From a virus: a DNA stretch of 26,967 nucleotides. This document shows, piece by piece, positions 14,977 to 22,097 of this stretch. The first letter of the stretch is position 1. Each line of letters opens with the position of its first letter. The notes beneath the pieces were generated by a model, which searched no databases, was not told where the DNA came from, and saw only the letters and a list, made by a program, of their open reading frames with translations. The position numbers were made by a program, and so were the translations under genes. The stretch spans positions 1 to 26,967 of the IMG/VR virus record IMGVR_UViG_3300025652_000436. The stretch is one strand, 5' to 3'.

Positions 14977-15255
14977 TCAACACTTCCACCGTTTTCTAGC
15001 TTGGCGTAAACGACTGTTCGGGTCCTTAGCCGCCTTCGGAAACTTCTTCATCTGACCCGCGGACCGCGCACAAAAAGACTTGCGCCGCTTGGCGTCTTTG
15101 CTTCCCGCTTTTACCTTGCCCGTAACCGCGGTTTTTAGCTTTGATCCGGGGTTCTTGGCTCTGTAAGCCTTCACACCCTTCTCTGTCATTCCCGCCCCAG
15201 ACTTAGTGGAGCGGAAATTAGTCTTGTTTCGCGCAGGCATTTTGCCCTTAGTCAT
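14977..15255 (-). CDS. Very basic small protein, nucleic-acid-binding candidate
   Basis: This is a 92-aa protein in the longest form. The ATG at 15255 overlaps the preceding gene by 8 bases with a weak AAGAAG ribosome site. An ATG at 15240 (MPARNKTNFRST) has AAGGG upstream and is an equally good start. Conserved-looking motifs are GAGMTEKGVKAYRAKNPGSK, then LKTAVTGKVK, then RRKSFCARSAGQMKKFP and DPNSRLRQARKRWKC. This pattern resembles a family found in marine phages and some giant viruses, by recall. The high Arg/Lys content suggests DNA binding or packaging into the virion. Confidence 0.78.
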   Translation of the reverse strand: MTKGKMPARNKTNFRSTKSGAGMTEKGVKAYRAKNPGSKLKTAVTGKVKAGSKDAKRRKSFCARSAGQMKKFPKAAKDPNSRLRQARKRWKC

Positions 15256-15652
15256 ACTTCTTACGCATATACAAAATAATAGTATATGTATCTGCGCTGG
15301 TGTGACCTACCGTAGTGAAGCTAATGTCGCCCGTTTTTCCGCTGCCCGCGTTGTTGGTTAAGCCGCCAAACGCAGTATAGTCGTGATCCCCACTTTGGTT
15401 CTCACCAAGTTCAATGCAAAACGCGTCAGTAGTTGCATCAAACAAAATCTTAACTTTCATGCCAATGCACTGCCACCAAATACGTTCAATAACAACACCC
15501 GTACAGGTGTCGCCATCAACGCTGGCCTGTAGCGCGGAAACATCTACTTTAACAACAGCCGATTCTCCGGTGCCGTCTGATACGTTAGTAAACTTCATCA
15601 CGACTTGTTTGCCGCCGTCGATTAGCGTCTGTGACGTTACAGCATCTGCCAT
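15248..15652 (-). CDS. Beta-rich probable virion protein
   Basis: This 134-aa protein has AGGAG (plus-strand complement at 15659-15663) just before its ATG. It has alternating strand character (KQVVMKFTNVSDGTGESAVV, VVIERIWWQCIGMKVKILF, SADTYTIILYMRKKYD). It is the first gene after a hairpin and precedes the basic cluster. The beta-sandwich-like look and location after capsid genes suggest a capsid-decoration or minor structural protein. No specific family is recognised. Confidence 0.75.
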   Translation of the reverse strand: MADAVTSQTLIDGGKQVVMKFTNVSDGTGESAVVKVDVSALQASVDGDTCTGVVIERIWWQCIGMKVKILFDATTDAFCIELGENQSGDHDYTAFGGLTNNAGSGKTGDISFTTVGHTSADTYTIILYMRKKYD

Positions 15653-15668
15653 GTCAAACTCCTATAAG

Positions 15669-15691
15669 AAAGGCGGGGCGCTAACCCCGCC
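15669..15691 (-). terminator. GC-rich hairpin, weak rho-independent terminator
   Basis: Bases 15672-15678 (GGCGGGG) pair with 15685-15691 (CCCCGCC) around a 6-base loop. Read on the minus strand this 7-bp all-GC stem is followed by TTTCTT. It lies after the 202-aa gene and only about 20 bases before the next start codon. The short T-run suggests partial termination or an mRNA-end hairpin. Confidence 0.65.
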
Positions 15692-15701
15692 AAATTAAAC
15701 A

Positions 15702-16310
15702 TTAGGCTGCGAAAACAAACGTACCTGTAGTACCCGCGCCGAGATGCTGGAAGTTATACGAAACATTCCACAGACCCGCTGTTGTACAGGTGAAGTAGAT
15801 ATATGAACCAATGCTCATCAAGTTCGTTGTTGCGTTAGCCGGAGTGAACTTCAACAAAGTTTCCCCAGCAGTTGACGTATCAAACGTGACCGCGGAGCTA
15901 GTTCGACTCTCTATAATGCTGCCTGTTTCATAAGCGTCATCACCCGCGCAATCAAAACTCAAGAAAGCAGTTCCGCCAGTAGTATCAACTGACTGAGCGT
16001 GGATACACACAACACCGACTGTTGCCGCTGGAAGAGTAGTAACCTGTTGCGCTCCGCCTGTGAACGGGTTGATGTTAATTCCAGCGACATAGGAAACAGT
16101 GCCCGAGGTGGCTTTAGCCGTAACAGTAAGACCACCTAAAGTAGGCATTCCGCCCGAAAATACAGAACCCGCTACCGTAAGATTGCCGCCAATTGTGGCG
16201 TTCGTTCCATAAGTAGAATTTGTTGTGTCTGCGCCTGTCGAAGTGTTTGTTGTAATAGATTGAAATCCGTCTTGCGAACGTACTGGTCCGCTAAAAGTAG
16301 AGTTACCCAT
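15702..16310 (-). CDS. Beta-rich virion protein following the capsid gene
   Basis: This 202-aa protein starts with ATG after AGGAG (GACAGGAGATAATC). The N-terminus (STFSGPVRSQDGFQS) and segments TIGGNLTVAGSVFSGGMP resemble phage head-fibre or decoration proteins that carry a short attachment segment and a beta body. The C-terminus (LWNVSYNFQHLGAGTTGTFV) is also beta. It is bracketed by terminator hairpins, so it may have its own transcript level. I infer a capsid decoration or surface fibre; no enzymatic motif is visible. Confidence 0.7.
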   Translation of the reverse strand: MGNSTFSGPVRSQDGFQSITTNTSTGADTTNSTYGTNATIGGNLTVAGSVFSGGMPTLGGLTVTAKATSGTVSYVAGININPFTGGAQQVTTLPAATVGVVCIHAQSVDTTGGTAFLSFDCAGDDAYETGSIIESRTSSAVTFDTSTAGETLLKFTPANATTNLMSIGSYIYFTCTTAGLWNVSYNFQHLGAGTTGTFVFAA

Positions 16311-16386
16311 GATTATCTCCTGTCGTGGGTTAAGTCAGCCACACAACGCGACTGTCAGGGATGCTGAACTATACCGCAGTAAATAC

Positions 16387-16418
16387 AAAAAAGAAAGGGG
16401 CAACCGAAGCTGCCCCTT
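16387..16418 (-). terminator. Strong rho-independent terminator with UUCG tetraloop
   Basis: On the minus strand AAGGGGCA (complement of 16411-16418) pairs with TGCCCCTT (complement of 16395-16402). The inner bases add a G-T and a C-G pair closing a TTCG loop. TTTCTTTTTT follows. The C(UUCG)G tetraloop, GC-rich stem and T-tract are the textbook form. It lies about 25 bases after the major capsid stop codon, in a 130-base gap that is the largest internal intergenic space of the window. Confidence 0.93.
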
Positions 16419-16440
16419 AAAACACAAAGATGTGGTTAGC

Positions 16441-17349
16441 TTATGCTCCGGGGGTTCCGAAGACGCAGCGCCAATCTGATACACCAAACGAGTAACGCTC
16501 ACGCGCTTTAAAACGCATGTTGCCAGTGTCAAAGTCACCTTCCATCGCGGTTTTGATAGCCGCACGGTTAAAGTACTTGAAGCCGTTTGGAGCGTCTGTC
16601 TTGATGAAGTACGCGTCGGTATCTGTGAGGTAGTGGTTAACAACCGCACCCTCGGGAAGCATACCCATGTTCTTCATCGCGTTGTTGTCGTTGTCCGACG
16701 TACCGCTACGAAGCGCAGAGTTCATCACACGTTCCGCAATAAACTGAAGCTCTTTTGGAATGATAAGTTTCGTTCCACGAACCGCAATTTTAAGACCACG
16801 TTCATCGGTGAAGCCCGCAATGTCGATTAGCATCTGCTCAAGCGAAGTTTCGTTGAGGTCAGCCGCAACAGCCAGAAGGTTAGTCTGGGTTCCCGACAGA
16901 GAAGGGTGTGAAGCAGAGCAAAGAGCCGCGCCGTCACCAATTACGTTTGCACCAGTAGAAAACGCGTTGTTCAGGATAGACGCAGCTTTGATCTGCTTTG
17001 TCGTAGCCATCGAACGAGCCAACGCTTTGGTGTAACGCGAAGCCAGACGATCATAAAGATTGTCTTCGATTGCTTCCTCAGTGATTGAGAAGGCAAGCGC
17101 AATGGTTTCGTGAGTGTAACGAGCGGTGTAAGTCTCTTGAGCGTCGTCAAAAGAAATTGCCCCACCTTCACTCTTAACAGGTGCTGTTGCGAAACCTCCG
17201 AGCATAACTTCTTCTTCGAACGCCCGATCCGAGCTTTCTTCGTCAAAGATTTCACTATGTTCGTTTTCGTAACGTCCAAACTCCAGCCCAAACAATGCGT
17301 TCAGTCCCGGTTCTAGCTCTTTTGCTAGTTGTGCGCGAGAAATAGCCAT
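16441..17349 (-). CDS. Major capsid protein, HK97-fold (Mu gpT-like) candidate
   Basis: This 302-aa protein has an AAGGAG ribosome site about 9 bases before the ATG. Features typical of this capsid class are visible: an N-terminal arm (ISRAQLAKELEPGLNALFG), an early strand region with ETYTARYTHETIALAFSITEEA, a central helix with YTKALARSMATTKQIKAA, the 'CSASHPSLSGTQTN' loop that matches the S-x-x-HP-x-x-G-x-x-x-N pattern of Mu gpT-type heads, and a C-terminal domain ending YSFGVSDWRCVFG. It directly follows the scaffold-like and accessory genes and is closed by a strong terminator, as expected for the most abundant virion protein. Confidence 0.85.
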   Translation of the reverse strand: MAISRAQLAKELEPGLNALFGLEFGRYENEHSEIFDEESSDRAFEEEVMLGGFATAPVKSEGGAISFDDAQETYTARYTHETIALAFSITEEAIEDNLYDRLASRYTKALARSMATTKQIKAASILNNAFSTGANVIGDGAALCSASHPSLSGTQTNLLAVAADLNETSLEQMLIDIAGFTDERGLKIAVRGTKLIIPKELQFIAERVMNSALRSGTSDNDNNAMKNMGMLPEGAVVNHYLTDTDAYFIKTDAPNGFKYFNRAAIKTAMEGDFDTGNMRFKARERYSFGVSDWRCVFGTPGA

Positions 17350-17361
17350 TTTCTAAGCTCC

Positions 17362-18006
17362 TTATACGCCTGTCGTAGAAACAGTGCCCGCTGCAATAGA
17401 GCCCGTAGGCGCATTGAAGTGGTTGTTTATACGAACAATGAGAGGGATACCCGCACTTGTGAAGTCATTATTAGCAGGATCGTCTAAGATACCCATAATT
17501 CTGAGAGCCAAAGTGTTGGTGGTTGCGATAGTGTTCAGATCAGCCGTTGCCGAAGACAACCCTGTTGAAGTCGAACCGCTGTTACCTGTAGCAAGCGCAA
17601 TGTTTGCAAAAACCGCGGCGCGAATTTCCGCTTCAGTGTTTGCCGCAGCCACAACATTAGATGTTGCAATCCGAAACAACTGATTTGGATCATCGTAAAG
17701 GAAGGCTTTGACCGGAAAGTCGCTATCTGCGCCTGATCCGGGCCAAAAGTTAGAAAACACGGGCTTACCCGTGGTATCCGAAACATATTCACACCCGCCA
17801 AAAACTCCAGCTATTGACACGTTACCACCAGCCGCAGCCTGTAGATCGTCAATAACACCCGCGGCCAACGGAATAACCGCCATGCCTTGGAAAATTGGAT
17901 TAGAGTTGTCAGATGCGATACGATACTCGGTCATGCCAGTAGAAGAGACAGAAGAACCCTGTCTGCTTATTGGACGAAGACCATAAGACGTTTCTGTATT
18001 CGCCAT
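17362..18006 (-). CDS. Capsid-associated structural protein
   Basis: This 214-aa protein has GGAG about 8 bases before the ATG and lies 12 bases upstream of the capsid gene. The N-terminus (YGLRPISRQGSSVSSTGMTEY) and FNAPTGSIAAGTVSTTGV at the end flank a beta-rich body with repeated polar strands (VIPLAAGVIDDLQAAAGGNV, FPVKAFLYDDPNQLFRIATS). Genes at this position next to the coat gene often encode head-decoration or vertex proteins. I infer that role without a specific family match. Confidence 0.7.
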   Translation of the reverse strand: MANTETSYGLRPISRQGSSVSSTGMTEYRIASDNSNPIFQGMAVIPLAAGVIDDLQAAAGGNVSIAGVFGGCEYVSDTTGKPVFSNFWPGSGADSDFPVKAFLYDDPNQLFRIATSNVVAAANTEAEIRAAVFANIALATGNSGSTSTGLSSATADLNTIATTNTLALRIMGILDDPANNDFTSAGIPLIVRINNHFNAPTGSIAAGTVSTTGV

Positions 18007-18030
18007 TATCTTTCTCCATTAAAGGAGGAG

Positions 18031-18489
18031 CTAGTTCTTCCTAGGTCCACCAAAGGTTACACGAGACTGACGATCTGGTTTATTGATCGTCATGGTTGAA
18101 TGTGCATTCTCTCGCATCATGTCGGAGTCAACTGCTTCCATCTGGTCCCTATTTCTACTGGAGAAATAAGACGTTCTTTCCGCAACTGTCTCTTCGGGAA
18201 TACGAGCCAGCATCAAACCGCCAATTCCAAACACACCTTCGTATTTACCTGATTCAACTACCGGAGACTCAAAGTCAGGGTATTCGTCCTTACGGACAAG
18301 TTCCCAACCTTCGCGCATCTTGGCGCTGATGTTTTTAGTATCGTCAAAGCCCCGAGTTTCGGAACGAATCCAACGATGCTTGTATCCATCCGGTGCAGGT
18401 GGTGCGTCTAGCATAGACGGGGGAGCCCACGGCTTACGCGCAACCGTTTTTTCCCGAGTTGTGTTAGCGCGAGGAGTTCTGTCTGTCAT
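18031..18489 (-). CDS. Conserved hypothetical of the head operon
   Basis: This 152-aa protein has a basic, Pro-rich N-terminus (ARKPWAPPSMLDAPPAPDGY) and a body with HRWIRSETRGFDDTKNISAK, a WELVRKDEYPDFESPVVE segment and FGIGGLMLARIPEETVAER. The C-terminus is polar (TINKPDRQSRVTFGGPRKN). It lies between the scaffold-like and capsid-associated genes with short spacings. The order suggests a head-assembly role, such as a minor head protein or scaffold partner. Not assigned further. Confidence 0.75.
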   Translation of the reverse strand: MTDRTPRANTTREKTVARKPWAPPSMLDAPPAPDGYKHRWIRSETRGFDDTKNISAKMREGWELVRKDEYPDFESPVVESGKYEGVFGIGGLMLARIPEETVAERTSYFSSRNRDQMEAVDSDMMRENAHSTMTINKPDRQSRVTFGGPRKN

Positions 18490-18493
18490 AGCT

Positions 18494-19333
18494 TTAATCC
18501 TTCACGTATTTCGCGTATTCACTTAGTGGCACACCCAATTTTTTCGCTATTGCGACTTGGCTAGGGGTGAGTCTAACCTTCCTTCCACTGCGCCCAGAGG
18601 TACTTCTTGAAACCCCAGCAACCGTCTGTGCGGGCCGTCTACTGGTAGTATTTGCAGGCACTCTAAACTTATCCGAAATGCGCTGATCTAGTTCACTATA
18701 GTAGTCATCGCTCTGCGGGTCAAATCCTTCGTCTTCAACCAGCTTTTTATGAATACCAAAAGCAGCAAAAGTCATGGCCTCGTCTTGACCAAACCAATCA
18801 TTTTGTTCCGCCCATTCTTCGGCCTTGCGGTCAGGGCGTTTGACTTGCTGTTGTTGCTGCACCTGTTGCTGTTGTTGCGGCTGTTGAGACGCGGTTTGCC
18901 GCTGACGCTCCTGCTGCATTTTAGCCTGAGACGCCCTGTCGTTCTCAATAGACAGAGAAGTTAGCTTGCGCTGCGCCTCTACCGCCGCTTGCGTATCCCC
19001 AAGCTCCATAGCCCTAGCCATTTCTTTCTCGGTCTGGGCAAGCTGTGTCTCCACACGCGTGGTATATTCATTAACGTAGCTGTTATCCAAACTGGACATA
19101 CGCTGCTTTAACGAATTAGCTTCCGCCTGAACATGCTTTGCGTAGTTCACAGCTTCGTTTTCACGACGCTCCGCCTCGCGCATCTTCTTGGTAAGGCGGT
19201 TTATCCGCGATTGAGTAGCGTTCTCCGCTTGCTCAAACTGGTCCTCAGAACCTGCGGTAGAAGTTTCTTCAACAGAAACCTCCGTTGCGCTCGAACCTTC
19301 CAGTTCCAGTTCAATTTGATCGTCTTCTGCCAT
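18494..19333 (-). CDS. Probable capsid scaffolding protein
   Basis: This 279-aa protein has an AGGAG site before the ATG. The N-terminus is acidic (residues 1-40), residues about 42-145 form a charged coiled coil (RINRLTKKMREAERRENEAV, TQLAQTEKEMARAMELG), 150-163 is a Gln-rich stretch, and the C-terminus (RKVRLTPSQVAIAKKLGVPL) is a basic helix. An acidic helical body and a basic C-terminal helix that binds coat protein are classic for phage scaffolding proteins. The position just before the capsid genes supports this. No protease gene was found near it, so maturation would not depend on a visible protease. Confidence 0.78.
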   Translation of the reverse strand: MAEDDQIELELEGSSATEVSVEETSTAGSEDQFEQAENATQSRINRLTKKMREAERRENEAVNYAKHVQAEANSLKQRMSSLDNSYVNEYTTRVETQLAQTEKEMARAMELGDTQAAVEAQRKLTSLSIENDRASQAKMQQERQRQTASQQPQQQQQVQQQQQVKRPDRKAEEWAEQNDWFGQDEAMTFAAFGIHKKLVEDEGFDPQSDDYYSELDQRISDKFRVPANTTSRRPAQTVAGVSRSTSGRSGRKVRLTPSQVAIAKKLGVPLSEYAKYVKD

Positions 19334-19342
19334 TGTTTTCTC

Positions 19343-19798
19343 CTAGAAATGCAAAATATCTTCGGGGTCAGAAATCTTGGCTAAGATTTCATCGTCATTA
19401 AGAATACGGACCTCGCCACCGTCGATCTTAAAGCGCGAACCCGCGTAACGGGCAAACATTACCCAATCACCCTTCGCGCACCACGGACCATCTGAAAACT
19501 TAGCCTCGTCCTGATACGCCAGTTCCCCGACCTTCAAGACATACCCAACCTGCGTAGATACAGATTGTTCCTCAACTACTTTATCCGGTAAATATATGCC
19601 GCCATCCGTCTTGCCTTTCCCCTTGTATGGGAGAATCAACAGACGCCATCCCGTAGGAGTGGGCATTTTTTCTAAAAGAGACTGACCCAAAGAATCTGGG
19701 TCCAACGTCCTTGTTACTTCTGCTTTGTAAGCATCTTCTAAGTTCGCCACGCCTTCTCTAGCCGCGGTTAAGTCTATTGCATGTGCTTTAGTCAACAC
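19343..19798 (-). CDS. groES: GroES-like co-chaperonin
   Basis: This 151-aa protein begins with GTG at 19798, which has AGGAG four bases upstream. TTG at the next codon is an alternative. Residues about 47-145 match the GroES beta-barrel: WRLLILPYK, then a mobile loop region 60-75 with GGIYLPD at 66-72 (the hydrophobic I-Y-L tripeptide corresponds to the GroEL-binding I-V-L of E. coli GroES), then VGYVLKVGELAY, CAKGDWVMFARYAGSRFKI and VRILNDDEILAKI. It carries an N-terminal extension of about 46 residues absent from bacterial GroES. No GroEL gene is present. Like T4 gp31, it would work with host GroEL to fold the capsid protein encoded nearby. Confidence 0.88.
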   Translation of the reverse strand: MLTKAHAIDLTAAREGVANLEDAYKAEVTRTLDPDSLGQSLLEKMPTPTGWRLLILPYKGKGKTDGGIYLPDKVVEEQSVSTQVGYVLKVGELAYQDEAKFSDGPWCAKGDWVMFARYAGSRFKIDGGEVRILNDDEILAKISDPEDILHF

Positions 19799-19985
19799 TA
19801 CGCTCCTGTTTATCTAGCAGGCCCTTGAGTTCCTGTTCCACGTGATTTAGGGCCTCTAAGTTACCCATAAGCTCACGATATTGCTCTTGTGATTTAACGT
19901 TGCCGTACTGCATTAGATCAACAACGCCTTGTCTCCTTTCCCTTATAACGCGAAAAACTGCTTCTGCAACGCGTATCTCATCCAT
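19788..19985 (-). CDS. Small helical protein overlapping groES
   Basis: This 65-aa protein has ATG at 19985 and overlaps the groES start by 11 bases. It is entirely helical in look (RVAEAVFRVIRERRQGVVDL, EQYRELMGNLEALNHVEQEL). No motif is recognised. The charged heptad-like pattern suggests a coiled coil and perhaps a small assembly or regulatory protein translationally coupled to the co-chaperonin. Confidence 0.7.
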   Translation of the reverse strand: MDEIRVAEAVFRVIRERRQGVVDLMQYGNVKSQEQYRELMGNLEALNHVEQELKGLLDKQERSVD

Positions 19986-20031
19986 TCCCAGATTCTCCCA
20001 TTTAATCTTATACGGGAAACTTACTTGTTTT

Positions 20032-20244
20032 TTAGTAAACGTGCAACGAGTCGTCCGTAATTTTTACTGGCAGGCAATAAGCAACCGCTCTGTCAGAAGT
20101 TGTAATACCGTGAGTGCTATAACGCTCCACAAGCGCCTTGGCTACCCTGTTACACACGTTTAACTGGTAGAAATACAAATCATTTATAACCAAAGACCGC
20201 GCGTCCCCATACCCAAGATACAGCATAAGGACGAACGCGTGCAT
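20032..20244 (-). CDS. Small conserved hypothetical after the endolysin
   Basis: This 70-aa protein starts at a TAATG overlap with the endolysin stop. The N-terminus is hydrophobic (MHAFVLMLYLGYG) and could be a short membrane or signal segment, followed by a helical part (FYQLNVCNRVAKALVERYS) and a strand-like end (AYCLPVKITDDSLHVY). Coupling to the endolysin suggests a lysis-related role, but that is not proven. Confidence 0.7.
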   Translation of the reverse strand: MHAFVLMLYLGYGDARSLVINDLYFYQLNVCNRVAKALVERYSTHGITTSDRAVAYCLPVKITDDSLHVY

Positions 20245-20696
20245 TAAAACACAACTTCAAAGTGTGGGGCGTCAATAAACGGTCTGCGGCCCTGTGATCT
20301 TCGAATGTCAATGTAGCTGTTCATTGCATTTTCCGCGGTTCCGTCCCACGCACCAAGATCATCTATCGTCCAAGCCGCTCCCCAACGGAGCTTTACCCCC
20401 GCTGCCTCGGCAGCTTCCTTCATGGCATCAGCAATCTCGTCGTATAGATTTAACTCCCAACGCCCGCCGTTGCAATAAGCCATCAAATCAACGGCATTGC
20501 CGTCAATGTGTTTCGACTTCATCGTCTGAGAAGCCCCTTTTGCAACCAGAACGCGTTGTTCTTCTATTGTTCTCAACCCGCAGATGACCGAAAAGTCCTG
20601 CTTCGTAACGCCGATAGCGTATTTCACGACCGTTACCAGATCGTCGTTGACACCTTCTAGCCTTGACAGGCTTCGTTTTCCTAACTTGTAGCCCAT
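20244..20696 (-). CDS. Endolysin, M15-family metallopeptidase
   Basis: This 150-aa protein carries the M15 zinc motif: SKHIDGNAVDL at 61-71 gives H63 and D70, and DAPHFEV at 142-148 gives H145 with E147 close by. Residues 38-48 (ICGLRTIEEQR) match the upstream 'GxRT-x-x-x-Q' signature. The family includes the T5 L-alanoyl-D-glutamate endolysin and VanY-type D,D-carboxypeptidases, which cut peptidoglycan peptides. Length matches single-domain phage enzymes. No signal peptide is seen, so it should need a holin, candidates for which are just upstream. Confidence 0.9.
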   Translation of the reverse strand: MGYKLGKRSLSRLEGVNDDLVTVVKYAIGVTKQDFSVICGLRTIEEQRVLVAKGASQTMKSKHIDGNAVDLMAYCNGGRWELNLYDEIADAMKEAAEAAGVKLRWGAAWTIDDLGAWDGTAENAMNSYIDIRRSQGRRPFIDAPHFEVVF

Positions 20697-20698
20697 AG

Positions 20699-21154
20699 TT
20701 ACTTCCTCGCATACTTAGATATTGCCCGATTTCCAAACCAAAAAGCTAAGACTGCCGACATAAGTCCGGCTGTTTCTGGGTCCCACATAAGTTCAACAGC
20801 TTCCGTCCATTCGCCGCCAGACTGCCCTACTTTAACCATAATAACTACTTTTGTAGCTACGAACAGTCCGAAAAAGGCATAAGTAATGACAGGACGCACA
20901 GAACCCCGAAGAGCGTTGATAAATCCGCCAGCGTCAATAGATCGGTCATGCTCATACAACCCCTTCGTTTCCGCGATATCTGCCTGTTTATCTAACTCAA
21001 CCAGCTTCATCTCAGAACGCTTCTGCGCCAACTGCGTTTCAAGCTGCATCATCTCCATACGATGCTTCTGTTGCTGGTTAGCCTTAAAATAGCTAAGAAT
21101 CTCGGGGAGAAAAGAACTCCCAAAGCCCAGTAAACTTCCTAACAGCGCCATCAT
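20699..21154 (-). CDS. Holin-like membrane protein (GTA-type three-helix)
   Basis: The frame is open upstream to 21259, but ATGATG at 21154 lies within the end of the previous gene, whose TGA overlaps it, and AGGA is 9 bases ahead. I choose 21154 (151 aa). The N-terminus (MMALLGSLLGFGSSFLPEIL) is hydrophobic or amphipathic, a charged coiled coil follows (MQLETQLAQKRSEMKLVELD), then two likely membrane helices (VRPVITYAFFGLFVATKVVI and AGLMSAVLAFWFGNRAISKY). This resembles the three-helix holin family described for gene-transfer agents, and it directly precedes the endolysin. Confidence 0.7.
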   Translation of the reverse strand: MMALLGSLLGFGSSFLPEILSYFKANQQQKHRMEMMQLETQLAQKRSEMKLVELDKQADIAETKGLYEHDRSIDAGGFINALRGSVRPVITYAFFGLFVATKVVIMVKVGQSGGEWTEAVELMWDPETAGLMSAVLAFWFGNRAISKYARK

Positions 21155-21351
21155 TTCTCTGATCCTAACCATACCGCAAACGCGCCCGTCATGGACCCAG
21201 AACAAATTGATATCATCGCGGACTGCTGTGTGGACAAATCCTCTAAAGTCATCCCCCACTCCAAAACCCGTATATACATCACGGTCATTACAAACATCAT
21301 AAGTCTCGGCATAAGACGATATTCTAGTATAGTCTTAAAAGTTATAGACAT
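21151..21351 (-). CDS. Small two-helix membrane protein, holin/antiholin candidate
   Basis: This 66-aa protein starts in a TAATG overlap with the secreted-protein gene and ends overlapping the holin-like start. Two hydrophobic segments are visible, RLMMFVMTVMYIRVLEW and SAMISICSGSMTGAFAVWLG, separated by a short polar loop. Size and topology fit a class II holin or a holin partner. Which of this and its neighbour is the functional holin cannot be told from sequence. Confidence 0.65.
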   Translation of the reverse strand: MSITFKTILEYRLMPRLMMFVMTVMYIRVLEWGMTLEDLSTQQSAMISICSGSMTGAFAVWLGSEK

Positions 21352-21617
21352 TAGAACCCTCCTTTCAGGCCATCTAATATTTCCGATAAACTAGGGCGTT
21401 TATCTTTCTTCTCGTAAACACACATAAAGACTTTCGGACACTCTGAAAAACTAAGCGTAGGGAAATGATATCCCAACCCACCAAAACCCGCACTGAATCT
21501 ATATACACATACCTTTTGACCACCTGCGTCCGTAAACCTTTTCCATAAGTTACATTTGACATGCGTTGGATTTGCTACGCCCGCAAGCGCAACAGACAAA
21601 ACTAAAACCGAAATCAT
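21351..21617 (-). CDS. Small secreted Cys-containing protein
   Basis: This 88-aa protein is in ATGA overlap with its upstream neighbour. Residues 1-16 form a short signal-peptide-like segment (MISVLVLSVALAGVAN), followed by a soluble domain with four Cys (KCNLWKRF, QKVCVYRFSAG, SECPKVFMCVYEKKDKRP). Two disulphides are possible, implying periplasmic location. In a lysis cassette this could be a spanin-like or periplasmic accessory protein, but no lipobox is evident. Confidence 0.7.
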   Translation of the reverse strand: MISVLVLSVALAGVANPTHVKCNLWKRFTDAGGQKVCVYRFSAGFGGLGYHFPTLSFSECPKVFMCVYEKKDKRPSLSEILDGLKGGF

Positions 21618-22093
21618 TGCGTAACCAACACAATTAAATAAACACCTCCGCCAAGCACTCCAATAATCCCCAACGACAGGACGGCAATAGCCATGTTATT
21701 CTGTATCTGACGTTTTGTTTCCATTGCTTTGTAAACCGTTGCTTCCCGCTCTGCGCGTATCTTGCGCCGCATACCTAACATCTCGTCGTAAGTACCTAAG
21801 CCAAACCGATAATCCAGCATGAACTTGATTTCTTTCTCTTTCTCCAAAAGAGTCTTCTTGCGGATTACGATATCCATAGCTTGCTGCTCTATGTTATCGG
21901 TGCCGAGAGTCTTCTTATCTAACCATGTAGGAGTTTTTCGCTGCGTCTCAGCCTTGGAAATATCCGCAACCGCAGAATACCAAGCCCCAAGCTGCTTGCT
22001 GACGTCCTGCATTTCGCGTCCCGCGCCAACCAACATTTTCACGCCCTTAAAGGCGGCATTGGCTGCGGCAAAAGCCGTTACAGGATCAATCAT
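21614..22093 (-). CDS. C-terminally membrane-anchored coiled-coil protein
   Basis: This 159-aa protein starts ATG-IDPVTAFAAANAAFKGVK. A charged helical middle (KKTLLEKEKEIKFMLDYRFG, MRRKIRAEREATVYKAMETK) leads to one strong C-terminal membrane helix at about 133-156 (MAIAVLSLGIIGVLGGGVYL). A tail-anchored coiled coil at the start of the lysis cassette could be a virion or envelope-acting protein, or an inner-membrane spanin-like component. No family is recognised. Confidence 0.7.
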   Translation of the reverse strand: MIDPVTAFAAANAAFKGVKMLVGAGREMQDVSKQLGAWYSAVADISKAETQRKTPTWLDKKTLGTDNIEQQAMDIVIRKKTLLEKEKEIKFMLDYRFGLGTYDEMLGMRRKIRAEREATVYKAMETKRQIQNNMAIAVLSLGIIGVLGGGVYLIVLVTQ

Positions 22094-22097
22094 AGCA

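Noticed and set aside
16368-16373. A promoter between the capsid terminator and the 202-aa gene
   Set aside because: A TATAGT -10-like box exists on the minus strand but the -35 position has only a poor match, so evidence is too weak to list as a feature.
18494-19333. Prohead protease or protease-scaffold fusion
   Set aside because: No catalytic Ser/His motif is seen; composition is that of a pure coiled-coil scaffold.
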